NCBI RefSeq assembly: GCF_000423065.1
Contig: NZ_AUHG01000018.1
Span: 62,001-126,000, forward strand
Direction of reading: 5' to 3'
DNA length: 64,000 nucleotides
Source of the DNA: Christiangramia echinicola DSM 19838
Lineage (GTDB): Bacteria > Bacteroidota > Bacteroidia > Flavobacteriales > Flavobacteriaceae
Shown here in pieces: positions 16,481-25,017 of the stretch. Position numbers and translations under genes: made by a program. Position 1 is the first letter of the stretch. Every line of letters begins with the position of its first letter. The notes beneath the pieces are model-generated. The model worked only from the letters and a program-made list of their open reading frames with translations, made no database searches and was not told the origin of the DNA.

Positions 16481-17518
16481 CTACTTTATAAAGCCATTCT
16501 CCCGGGCGTGTTTTTCAGCTTCATTAGAGTTTTCTGCCAGTAAAACTGGTACGGTATCAAAATTATCGATCAAACTCCTCACCCTCTCCATTTGCTTTTT
16601 GTGCTTTACACTTCGTAAATAAATAGCCATTATCCTGTCTGAATATTGAGCAGCAATATCTGTATAAATACTTGCATCGTGCTCCCCGCTGTCTCCAATT
16701 AATATAAATTTCATATCGGGATAAGTCTTAAGAATATTGGTGATCTCTTTCTGTTTATGAGGCTTCTCAGGCTTTAAAGATCTATCGAATGGTGTTACAA
16801 AATCTCTAAGTAAAATTGGCCCTTTTGGAAAGCCATTATGATCCAGGAATAATTTCAAATACTCATATAAATTCCAGGGGCTATTACTCAAATAGAAAAT
16901 TGGATTCTTAGATGCTCCACCCCTACCGTTATGTAATTTTTGATAAAGGTCTGGCGCGCCTTTAAAGGGAATCCTTTCGTAGGCGTTAGTTAATAGAGAA
17001 TTTTTTAACAGGCGAAGTTTTAAAAAAGAAGTTACTCCTGTCTGTAAGATTGTATCATCTATATCACTAATCACTCCGTATTCTGCATCTATCTGTGGTA
17101 CCAGAAATTCCCCAATGGCAGGATCATCTATAATTTCGGTCCTGGGAGCCAGTTCATTTCTATAATAAACCTCATACTCCAGCCAGCCTTCCTCATTGGC
17201 ATGTTCAGATAAATTCTCCTCTATAGTTTTATCAAAAAGGAAGTACCCTTCATCATCTGTAGTTCCGGTTAGATTTAATTTATCCCGCAGGATCAATTGC
17301 ATTTTTGCATCGGGAACCTCAAAACTGTCAAATTGTTTCCATGTATTTTTTATGGTTCTCCAAATAGACTGGTCTTTTACAATATGCAAAGGTTCATTAT
17401 CCAGGACACGACCTTTTACATATAAATGTGAATAAGTACCATAACTTCTATAAGGCAACACATAAACCTGATCCAGATTTTTGTATCTGCCCAATACTTT
17501 TTTAAAACGTTTACGCAT
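16481..17518 (-). CDS. App1-like phosphatidate phosphatase (DUF2183)
   Basis: 345 residues. The C-terminal half has HAD-type motifs typical of App1: SDIDDTILQTGV with the two catalytic Asp, FYLSNSPWNLYEYL, and FILIGDSGEHDASIY. The first 130 residues form the usual beta-rich N-terminal part. The family dephosphorylates phosphatidic acid in yeast; bacterial members are little studied. It lies alone between the hydroxylase and the LigD operon. Confidence 0.88.
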   Translation of the reverse strand: MRKRFKKVLGRYKNLDQVYVLPYRSYGTYSHLYVKGRVLDNEPLHIVKDQSIWRTIKNTWKQFDSFEVPDAKMQLILRDKLNLTGTTDDEGYFLFDKTIEENLSEHANEEGWLEYEVYYRNELAPRTEIIDDPAIGEFLVPQIDAEYGVISDIDDTILQTGVTSFLKLRLLKNSLLTNAYERIPFKGAPDLYQKLHNGRGGASKNPIFYLSNSPWNLYEYLKLFLDHNGFPKGPILLRDFVTPFDRSLKPEKPHKQKEITNILKTYPDMKFILIGDSGEHDASIYTDIAAQYSDRIMAIYLRSVKHKKQMERVRSLIDNFDTVPVLLAENSNEAEKHARENGFIK

Positions 17519-17600
17519 TAAGACTGGTGGTTTTTCTCAATTTACTTTTTATTCTGAAAAAGCTTGAAAATAGCTGCCAGTTTTATAAAACATTTAATAT

Positions 17601-20012
17601 CTACAGGCTATTTAGCCTTTCCAGGGAAGCTTCCATGTCTAATTTATTTTTTAAAACCTTACTGAATAGATCTCCCTTTTGTTTCAATCTTTCAGGCATA
17701 TTTTGAAGATTAAAATCAGTGATCTTTAACCCAGGTTTTAATTCATTCCATTCTAAAGGAGCAGATACCGGGGCGCCTTTACGAGGTCTTACGCAATATG
17801 GAGAAACCAAAGTTTGTCCTCTCCTATTCTGAAGATAATCCAGATAAATTTTACCCTTTCTACTCTTTACCGCCCTGGCCATACTGGTTAAATCCTTCGA
17901 CCGTTCCTGAATGAAATAGCAAATAAGCTTTGTAAAATCTCTTGCCTCAGTATAGGTGTATTCAGCAGCTAATGGAATATAAATATGAAGTCCGCTGGAT
18001 CCTGAAGTCTTGCAATAGGCCTCTATCTTTGCAGTGTCTAATATTTCCCGGGTGATCTGCGCTACTTCAATTACTTCTTCAAAAGAATTTTTATCTGAAG
18101 GGTCCAGATCTATTACCGTATAATCTGGTTTATCCAGATCCTGTATACGAGAGCTCCATGGATTGATCTCAATGCAGCCTAAATTCGCCATATATAATAG
18201 GGTTGCCTCATTTTGGCAAAGCATATATTCAATATCTTTATCTGAAGATTTTGAATGGATCTTAATTGTTTCGATCCATTTTTCCAGTAAGCCTTCATTA
18301 TCCTTCTGATAGAATCCGGTTTTGTTAATCCCATTGGGATGTCGATGCAGGTTTTGTGGTCTGTCTTTGAGGTATGGAAGAATATATTCTGAAATTTTTA
18401 AATAATAATCTATGAGATCATATTTTCTCAAACCGGAATCTGGCCAGTAGACTTTTTCCAGATTTGTGAAATTCACTCTGATGCCATCTATTTCTAATGA
18501 ATTTGACCCCGTAGATTTGCTCTTTACTTGCTTTATAGTTTCCGTGTCTGCTTTGATCTCCTGCGGAAATTTATCTTCCCTTAAACCTTTATAAACAGGA
18601 TGACGCATAAGGCCTGCTTTGGTCCATTCTGAAAATATTACTTCGCAAATTAGTTCCGGAGAGACCCAGGTAGGCTTTCTACCTTTCAAATTTGGCTTCT
18701 TATTAAATGGACATTTTTCAACCTCCAGTTTTTGCATTTTTCCGAGTAGCTTTTTCTGCTCAGCGTTTGAAAATCCGGTGCCACAATTGCCAATATATTG
18801 AAGCTTTCCTTCCTTTTTAGCGCCTAGAATGAGGGAGCCAAAAATTGAACCTTTAGATTCTGTAAATCCACAAATAAGGGTCTCCATACTCTCGTGAGCT
18901 TTTATCTTTAACCAGCTCTCACTCCTATAACCCGGTGAATAAATAGAATCTGATTTTTTCGCGATCACACCTTCCATCCCGGCCTCAATAGCTTTATCAT
19001 AAAAGGCAATCCCCATTCCTTCGATATGATCGCAATATTCGGTTATAACTGTATCCTCAAGTACTTCTGGAATTAAACTTTTTCTTTCGATCAATGGTAA
19101 ATTCAGCATACTATGATCATTGAGATAAAGCATATCAAAAACAAAAAATTTCAGGCTGCCATTTGTAGAGGAACTATAATTCTGAAGTTCCTGAAATATT
19201 GGCAATCCATTTTTATCAAGTACTACCACTTCCCCATCCAGAATCACATCATGAGGAATTAGTTCCAGGTCCTTTACGAGGTTCGGGAATTTAGAATTAT
19301 AGGAAATTCCGTTACGGGAGTGAATAGAAACTTTAGAATTCTGAATGTTTGCGATCAATCTATAACCATCCCATTTTAATTCGTAGATCCAATCCGGTTT
19401 ATTGAAAATTTTCTTTGCAGTTGTGGCCAGCATAGGCTTAACCGGATCTCCTGGATTTAACTTCCTTACCTTACCCTCTAATGTGGCACTGGATGAAGAT
19501 GAATATGACTCTGCATCATAGTTAAGATCTGTAGAGTATTTATCCTTCTTTTTTATCAACAACCACTGCTTCTGGTCATCGCCTCTCTTTGTGCGTACCA
19601 GTGCAAATTCCCCTTTTAATTTTGTACCAGAAAGAATGATCTTCAGGTTACCTTCTTCAAGTTGATCTAATAATTCCTTTTTGATCCCGGACTTAAAGGT
19701 TCCAGAATCCCATATTTTCATCACTCCGGCACCATAATTACCTTTTGGAATTGTGCCTTCAAAATTTAGATATTTAATGGGATGATCTTCGGTTTGTATA
19801 GCGAGTCGCTTATCTGAAGGGTTCATGGACGGGCCTTTGGGAACAGCCCAGCTTTTTAGAACTCCATCAATTTCAAGACGAAGATCGTAATGTAGACGGC
19901 TGGCTTTATGTCTCTGAATTACAAAACGGCCCTTGTTTTCATTATTTATTTCAGCAGGAGGCTCCGGAGTATTATCAAAATCCCTTTTCCTGATGTAGTC
20001 TTCTAAGGCCAT
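17601..20012 (-). CDS. ligD: ATP-dependent DNA ligase D (PE-LIG-POL)
   Basis: 803 residues carrying all three LigD modules. The 3'-phosphoesterase covers about 1-160 (RFVIQRHKASRLHYDLRLE). The ligase runs from about 190 with the adenylated Lys213 in ELKWDGYR. The primase-polymerase runs from about 510 (NLEKVYWPDSG, YTVIDLDPSD). The order PE-LIG-POL is the one seen in Pseudomonas and many Bacteroidota, unlike the mycobacterial POL-first order. It joins double-strand breaks with Ku. It is the last gene of the operon and starts 2 nt after the Ku stop. Confidence 0.96.
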   Translation of the reverse strand: MALEDYIRKRDFDNTPEPPAEINNENKGRFVIQRHKASRLHYDLRLEIDGVLKSWAVPKGPSMNPSDKRLAIQTEDHPIKYLNFEGTIPKGNYGAGVMKIWDSGTFKSGIKKELLDQLEEGNLKIILSGTKLKGEFALVRTKRGDDQKQWLLIKKKDKYSTDLNYDAESYSSSSSATLEGKVRKLNPGDPVKPMLATTAKKIFNKPDWIYELKWDGYRLIANIQNSKVSIHSRNGISYNSKFPNLVKDLELIPHDVILDGEVVVLDKNGLPIFQELQNYSSSTNGSLKFFVFDMLYLNDHSMLNLPLIERKSLIPEVLEDTVITEYCDHIEGMGIAFYDKAIEAGMEGVIAKKSDSIYSPGYRSESWLKIKAHESMETLICGFTESKGSIFGSLILGAKKEGKLQYIGNCGTGFSNAEQKKLLGKMQKLEVEKCPFNKKPNLKGRKPTWVSPELICEVIFSEWTKAGLMRHPVYKGLREDKFPQEIKADTETIKQVKSKSTGSNSLEIDGIRVNFTNLEKVYWPDSGLRKYDLIDYYLKISEYILPYLKDRPQNLHRHPNGINKTGFYQKDNEGLLEKWIETIKIHSKSSDKDIEYMLCQNEATLLYMANLGCIEINPWSSRIQDLDKPDYTVIDLDPSDKNSFEEVIEVAQITREILDTAKIEAYCKTSGSSGLHIYIPLAAEYTYTEARDFTKLICYFIQERSKDLTSMARAVKSRKGKIYLDYLQNRRGQTLVSPYCVRPRKGAPVSAPLEWNELKPGLKITDFNLQNMPERLKQKGDLFSKVLKNKLDMEASLERLNSL

Positions 20013-20014
20013 TT

Positions 20015-20791
20015 TCAGGAGGCTTTACCTTTTTTCTTCTTTTCAAGACTGGCTTTTAACTGAGCCATAAGATCTTTAGCAGGAGTTGGTTTGCTATCAA
20101 AGTCTTCTTTCTTCGGTTTCTTCCCGGTCGCTTTAGAATCAATAATTTTCATTAATTGATCATTATAGACGTCCTTATATTTTGAAAAATCAAATGCTGT
20201 AGTGTATTGGTCAATCAAGGAAATAGCCATGTCCACTTCTTTTTTTGTAACCTTAGATTTAGATAATTTCAATTCTCCAGGATCCCTGATCTCATCTTCA
20301 AATCGAATCACATGTAAGACCAGGGTATTTTCATACACTCCTACCAGACTTAGGTGTTCTTTTTGACGCATTACAAAGGTAGCGACTCCTAATTTTTCTG
20401 TCTTTTTGAGAGCATCACGAAGTAGATTATAAGATTTTCCACCTTCTTTCTGAGGTTCCAGAAAATACGGCTTCTTGAAAAGCACATCAGCAACGGCAGA
20501 CTCTTCAATGAATTCTTCGATATCAATGGTTTTACTTTTCTTCATATTGGCGGCTTCAAAATCTTCCTTTTCCAGAATCACATAATCCTCGTCCTTCTTA
20601 AAGCCCTTCACTATATCCTTCCACTCAACCTCCTTACCAGTGTCTTCATTTACACGTTTATATCTAATTTTACCATTATCCCGGCGATCTAACATATCAA
20701 GATCAAGTTTACGGTCTTCAGACCCCGAGTACATTTTGATTGGTATGGAAACCAAACCAAAACTAATTGAACCATTCCAGATCGACCTCAT
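20015..20791 (-). CDS. ku: DNA end-binding protein Ku
   Basis: 258 residues. MRSIWNGSISFGLVSIPIKMYS is the standard bacterial Ku start, and VDMAISLIDQYTTAFDFSKYKD is near the end of the ring domain. The C-terminus is a short Lys-rich tail (ASLEKKKKGKAS), not a SAP extension. It binds double-strand ends as a homodimer and recruits LigD. It sits between the 82-residue SAP-like protein and ligD with 1- and 2-nt gaps, so the three are very likely translated from one message. Confidence 0.95.
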   Translation of the reverse strand: MRSIWNGSISFGLVSIPIKMYSGSEDRKLDLDMLDRRDNGKIRYKRVNEDTGKEVEWKDIVKGFKKDEDYVILEKEDFEAANMKKSKTIDIEEFIEESAVADVLFKKPYFLEPQKEGGKSYNLLRDALKKTEKLGVATFVMRQKEHLSLVGVYENTLVLHVIRFEDEIRDPGELKLSKSKVTKKEVDMAISLIDQYTTAFDFSKYKDVYNDQLMKIIDSKATGKKPKKEDFDSKPTPAKDLMAQLKASLEKKKKGKAS

Positions 20792-20792
20792 A

Positions 20793-21041
20793 TTAATGGT
20801 TTCTAAGCGCCTTTATTAATTGATCTTTAGACATATCGCTTCTACCTTCTATTCCAATCTCTCTGGCTTTCTCATACAACTCTTCCCTGGTCCTTTCCTC
20901 ATATTTTTCTGCCTTTCCTCCCTTTTTTCCTGAATTCGGATCATTAGAGATCCTTGCAGCCTTTTCCTTACTCATTCCTTCATCAACAAGTTTCTCGTAT
21001 TGCTCATCATTCTTAATTCTAGGTCCATGATCTTTAGCCAT
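20793..21041 (-). CDS. Small basic protein with a SAP/Rho-N-like C-terminus, first gene of the NHEJ operon
   Basis: 82 residues. MAKDHGPRIKNDEQYEKL is followed by a KA-type segment (MSKEKAARISN), then a Gly/Lys linker and a C-terminal helix-extension-helix that reads like a SAP or Rho-N module (ELYEKAREIGIEGRSDMSK). I believe it is DUF7218. Stop-to-start spacing with ku is 1 nt, so it belongs to the NHEJ operon. Some bacterial Ku proteins carry a C-terminal SAP domain; here the module may be supplied by this separate protein. That link is inference. Confidence 0.8.
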   Translation of the reverse strand: MAKDHGPRIKNDEQYEKLVDEGMSKEKAARISNDPNSGKKGGKAEKYEERTREELYEKAREIGIEGRSDMSKDQLIKALRNH

Positions 21042-21361
21042 AATTTTAGAGTTTTGATTTTCAATATTAAAGCTACGAGTTTTGAAGAACCATTAATAGA
21101 ATAGGATTTCAGATTAACCAGATTTTAACCAGCCAGGATTAAATATTAAGACTTTTTTAAGAAAATGAAAATCTGTAATTCCCTAAAGCCTTTGCTTATA
21201 GTAGATCTAAAATCTAAGACCATAAAGAGTCTTAAGAATTACCAAAATATCTGGTTAAAAAAGTTAATAATCTGGCATTTTTTTTCTTCCACTTATATTT
21301 TTATAACTAACTAAATTCGTGAAATTTTTATTCAAACTTAAATGTTGGAGGAGGTAGAGTT
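21042..21361. other. Gene-free stretch (320 nt) between divergent genes
   Basis: It holds the upstream regions of the NHEJ operon (left) and of the 155-residue protein gene (right). It is AT-rich. Possible -7-like sequences are TAGCTTTA on the minus strand and TATATTTTT on the plus strand, neither with a convincing partner. No RNA gene or long repeat is seen. The only clear signal is the Shine-Dalgarno at its right end. Confidence 0.5.
21347..21355 (+). promoter_or_regulatory. Strong Shine-Dalgarno sequence (unusual in Bacteroidota)
   Basis: GGAGGAGGT lies 6 nt before the ATG at 21362, a near-perfect complement to the 16S rRNA 3' end. I noticed no comparable site before the other genes here, which fits the known scarcity of SD sequences in this phylum. 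Confidence 0.6.
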
Positions 21362-21829
21362 ATGCAATTTGGTCAGAAGAAGAAAACTATCGAATTACTT
21401 GAAAAATTAAGAATCAGAAATTACAAAAGTGCGTTTATGTATAAGATCGCCTATACAAATGAAAATAGGTTGATCTTAAAAAATTTCTATCGCCAATTGT
21501 ACGCACAGAAAATTACTTTTATTGAAGAAATAGAGGAGCGGATCGAACTGTTGAAAAAAGAAATTTCGCCCATTCCAGATCCTAAAATGCTTTCATTTTA
21601 TAAGAGAAAAAAATGTGAGTTATCCCAGCTATATCTAAAGTACAAAATGAAAAACAGGTTTTCTGATTTTCATCGCAGAGAACAGAAATGTTTAAAACAA
21701 TACGCCAAGTATTTATCAGTTATTAATCACGCTTTGGTGAGGGAATTATTGCTTGCACATAAACATAAAATCAAAAGCAATATTGTTGAAATGAATAATA
21801 CCGGAGTTATGAAATTTCCTATTGCATAA
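21362..21829 (+). CDS. Hypothetical helical protein, 155 aa
   Basis: Not recognised with certainty. The protein is almost entirely predicted alpha-helix, basic (many Lys/Arg) and without membrane segments or signal. The layout of four long helices with ENRLILKNFYRQLYAQK loosely recalls the PA2169/DUF2383 four-helix bundle family, but I cannot claim that. The strong Shine-Dalgarno fixes the start and suggests high expression. It stands alone, and a terminator follows. Confidence 0.7.
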   Translation: MQFGQKKKTIELLEKLRIRNYKSAFMYKIAYTNENRLILKNFYRQLYAQKITFIEEIEERIELLKKEISPIPDPKMLSFYKRKKCELSQLYLKYKMKNRFSDFHRREQKCLKQYAKYLSVINHALVRELLLAHKHKIKSNIVEMNNTGVMKFPIA

Positions 21830-21833
21830 AATA

Positions 21834-21863
21834 AAAATCTCCACCTTGGCTGGCGGAGATTTT
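21834..21863. terminator. Bidirectional terminator
   Basis: AAAATCTCC (21834-21842) pairs with GGAGATTTT (21855-21863). It lies between the 155-residue gene and the end of the convergent pyrophosphatase gene and can serve both. Confidence 0.7.
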
Positions 21864-21885
21864 CATTATAATTAACTGAATCCTG

Positions 21886-24303
21886 CTATTTCAGAGCATC
21901 TATCTGCTTCTGAACCTCCAGCTCTGATCCTTCAAAATCAAAAGTTTCAGTATAGGTTTCACCATCATTAGATTTAGTTACGACTACGTAAGCCACTACC
22001 TTATCATTTTCAGTATTTGTTTCAATCTTTACTTCCTTAGAAATTATTTTTGCATCTTCATCCTGTTTAGCAAGCATAACCGTTTCTTCCAGATTTGGAA
22101 TATCCCCTTCTGTATGTCCTCCCAGAATCGGGGCGATCACCAGACCTATAAGACAGGTTAGCTTAATAAGGATGTTCATAGAAGGTCCCGAGGTATCTTT
22201 AAACGGATCTCCAACAGTATCACCAGTTACAGCAGCCTTATGAGCATCAGATCCTTTATAAGTCATTTCCCCATTAATCATTACCCCGGCTTCAAATGAT
22301 TTCTTAGCATTATCCCATGCCCCTCCAGCATTATTCTGAAAAATAGCCCATAACACACCACTAACCGTTACTCCGGCCATATAGCCTCCCAGCATTTCGG
22401 CGATAAGAACATTTTCGTATCCAAACAACATTGGCAGAAAGGCGATTACAATAGGAAACCCGATAGTAATTACACCAGGTAATAACATTTCTTTCAGCGC
22501 AGCTTCCGTAGAAATAGCCACACATTTATCATATTCAGGTTTTCCTGTCCCTTCCATGATACCTGGAATTTCTTTAAACTGTCTTCTTACCTCTCTTACC
22601 ATTTGCATGGCCGCTTTCCCTACAGAACTCATAGCAAGGGCAGAGAATACCACCGGCACCATCCCCCCAACGAATAACATTGCCAGGACAGGAGCCTTAA
22701 AGATGTTAATCCCGTCAATTCCTGTAAAAGTTACATAGGCCGCAAATAGCGCTAATGAGGTTAATGCTGCAGATGCGATCGCAAATCCTTTTCCAGTTGC
22801 CGCTGTTGTATTTCCCACGGAATCTAGAATATCTGTTCTTTCACGAACTTCTGAAGGTAATTCGCTCATTTCAGCAATACCACCTGCATTATCTGCAATT
22901 GGCCCGAATGCATCAATAGCTAATTGCATAGCAGTTGTTGCCATCATTGCAGAAGCAGCCAACGCAACACCGTAGAATCCTGCAAAGGCATAAGATGCCC
23001 AGATTGCTGCAGCGAATAATAAAATAGAAAAGAATGTAGAGATCATCCCGGTTGATAGTCCGGCGATTATATTCGTTGCGGCACCTGTACTGGAATTCTG
23101 AACGATGCTCATCACAGGTTTTTTACCTAATCCAGTATAATATTCAGTAACTGCAGATATCACTCCACCAACAATTATCCCCACTAAAGAGGCGTAGAAT
23201 ACATTAAGTGAACTTATAGATTTCATTTCAAAACCTTCCTGACCACCAACAAAGAATCCCATGGTCATAGGTTCTGATGGTAACATCCAGGTCACTAAGA
23301 AGTAACTGGCAATGGCTACAAGGATAATAGATACCCAGTTACCGATATTCAAAGCTTTCTGTACTTCAGATTCTTTGGCGTCATTAGATTTAATACGAAC
23401 CAGTAAAGTTCCTATGATCGAAATGATAATTCCAACACCGGCAATAGCCATTGGCAATAGAATTGGGCCTATACCACCGAAACCTGCAGAGGTAATATCA
23501 CCTCCCATGTCTTTGATGATATAATTTCCAAGAACCATGGCCGCAAGAACTGTGGCTACATAACTACCAAAAAGGTCGGCTCCCATTCCTGCAACGTCAC
23601 CAACATTATCTCCTACATTATCTGCAATAGTTGCCGGGTTACGAGGGTCATCTTCAGGAATTCCAGCTTCCACCTTACCTACAAGATCTGCTCCTACATC
23701 GGCAGCTTTGGTATAAATACCACCACCCACACGAGCGAAAAGTGCTATAGACTCTGCTCCAAGAGAGAATCCTGCAAGGGTTTCCAGCACGATGGTCATT
23801 TGGTCTGTATTAGTCCATTCGCCTCCCATAAAATAGTGAAAGAACAAAATAAAGAATCCGGTAAGACCCAAAACGGCTAAACCGGCCACTCCAAGTCCCA
23901 TAACTGTACCACCTCCAAAGGACACGTTAAGTGCTTTTGGTAAACTGGTTCTGGCAGCCTGGGTAGTTCTTACATTCGTTTGGGTTGCGATCTTCATTCC
24001 CATATTTCCTGCAAGTGCAGAAAAGAATGCTCCGAAGATAAATGCTACTATAATTAAATAATGTGTAGTAGGAACAAAATAAGCGATTGCAGCCAATGCA
24101 ATACTGGCACCAATCACAAAAAGGGTTAATAACTTATATTCTGCTTTTAAAAAGGCGAGCGCCCCTTCATAGATGTGAGCTGAAATTTCTTTCATTTTTC
24201 CGTCGCCGGAGTCCTGTTTCATCACCCAGGATCTTTTGACCCACATATAAATGAGTCCGATTATTGCCAGCGCCGCAGGCATATAAATCATTATTGCTTC
24301 CAT
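21886..24303 (-). CDS. hppA: Membrane-bound ion-pumping pyrophosphatase, K+-dependent type
   Basis: 805 residues with about 16 hydrophobic segments. The pyrophosphate site motif [35 protein letters not shown] appears in part as [20 protein letters not shown] near residue 210. [10 protein letters not shown] has Ala where K+-independent enzymes have Lys, marking the K+-dependent class, whose members pump H+, Na+ or both. I cannot decide the ion from sequence. The last 50 residues (after [11 protein letters not shown]) form a hydrophilic tail beyond the normal end. It lies downstream of the soluble pyrophosphatase gene, separated by a terminator. Confidence 0.95.
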   Translation of the reverse strand: MEAIMIYMPAALAIIGLIYMWVKRSWVMKQDSGDGKMKEISAHIYEGALAFLKAEYKLLTLFVIGASIALAAIAYFVPTTHYLIIVAFIFGAFFSALAGNMGMKIATQTNVRTTQAARTSLPKALNVSFGGGTVMGLGVAGLAVLGLTGFFILFFHYFMGGEWTNTDQMTIVLETLAGFSLGAESIALFARVGGGIYTKAADVGADLVGKVEAGIPEDDPRNPATIADNVGDNVGDVAGMGADLFGSYVATVLAAMVLGNYIIKDMGGDITSAGFGGIGPILLPMAIAGVGIIISIIGTLLVRIKSNDAKESEVQKALNIGNWVSIILVAIASYFLVTWMLPSEPMTMGFFVGGQEGFEMKSISSLNVFYASLVGIIVGGVISAVTEYYTGLGKKPVMSIVQNSSTGAATNIIAGLSTGMISTFFSILLFAAAIWASYAFAGFYGVALAASAMMATTAMQLAIDAFGPIADNAGGIAEMSELPSEVRERTDILDSVGNTTAATGKGFAIASAALTSLALFAAYVTFTGIDGINIFKAPVLAMLFVGGMVPVVFSALAMSSVGKAAMQMVREVRRQFKEIPGIMEGTGKPEYDKCVAISTEAALKEMLLPGVITIGFPIVIAFLPMLFGYENVLIAEMLGGYMAGVTVSGVLWAIFQNNAGGAWDNAKKSFEAGVMINGEMTYKGSDAHKAAVTGDTVGDPFKDTSGPSMNILIKLTCLIGLVIAPILGGHTEGDIPNLEETVMLAKQDEDAKIISKEVKIETNTENDKVVAYVVVTKSNDGETYTETFDFEGSELEVQKQIDALK

Positions 24304-24370
24304 AAATTAGCTAGGTTAATTTGTTAATTATTTATTAATGCCAGCTAATGTAGTAAAATTGACAACAATT

Positions 24371-24404
24371 AAAAAAGCAATAACTTTTTAAGGTTATTGC
24401 TTTT
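24371..24404 (-). terminator. Terminator downstream of ppa
   Basis: GCAATAAC/GTTATTGC stem (24377-24384 with 24393-24400) with flanking A and T runs, placed after the ppa stop on the minus strand. It separates ppa from hppA. Confidence 0.75.
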
Positions 24405-24436
24405 AATATCTCAATATATATGGATAATATTTATGA

Positions 24437-24949
24437 TTATATACCGAAGCGTGATTTATCACCTTCATAATTCTCAAATCGCTCCACACATTGTCTTATA
24501 ATTTCCCGTGCTTCATTAGCGTCGCCGAAATCACCTGTATCAACCTTTTTCTTCTCAAGATCTTTATAAACTTTAAAGAAATGTTCGATCTCTTTGATCA
24601 TGTGACCGTTCAATTCTTTCAGGTCATTTAATCTATTCCAGATAGGATCTGAAACCGGTACACAGATGATCTTTTCATCAGGTCCTTTTTCATCGGCCAT
24701 ATGAAAAACACCAATAGGCTTAACTTCCATCACAATCCCCGGGAACGTAGGTTCAGAAACCAGTACAAGTACATCTAGTGGATCTTCATCCAGTGCTAAA
24801 GTATTAGGAATAAAACCATAATCTGCAGGATACATCATCGAAGAGAAGATCATCCTATCGTAACGAACTTTTTTCAGTTCAAAATCATATTCGTATTTAT
24901 TTCTACTCCCTTTTGGGATCTCGATCAATACATCAAAAGTATCAGACAT
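24437..24949 (-). CDS. ppa: Soluble inorganic pyrophosphatase (family I)
   Basis: 170 residues with the family I signature DEDPLDVLVL near residue 55, PADYGFIPNT before it and YKDLEKKK...GDANEAREII in the C-terminal part. It hydrolyses cytosolic pyrophosphate to phosphate using magnesium. It is next to hppA, which does the same while conserving energy, so this locus sets how pyrophosphate is spent. The ATG gives the usual N-terminus (FDVLIEIPKGSRNKYEYD). Confidence 0.96.
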   Translation of the reverse strand: MSDTFDVLIEIPKGSRNKYEYDFELKKVRYDRMIFSSMMYPADYGFIPNTLALDEDPLDVLVLVSEPTFPGIVMEVKPIGVFHMADEKGPDEKIICVPVSDPIWNRLNDLKELNGHMIKEIEHFFKVYKDLEKKKVDTGDFGDANEAREIIRQCVERFENYEGDKSRFGI

Positions 24950-25017
24950 TTTTCTTTTTTCTTTTCATTAAAATTAAGGGGTGCAAATATAGTTATTTCT
25001 GATCTTTAAATCATTAA

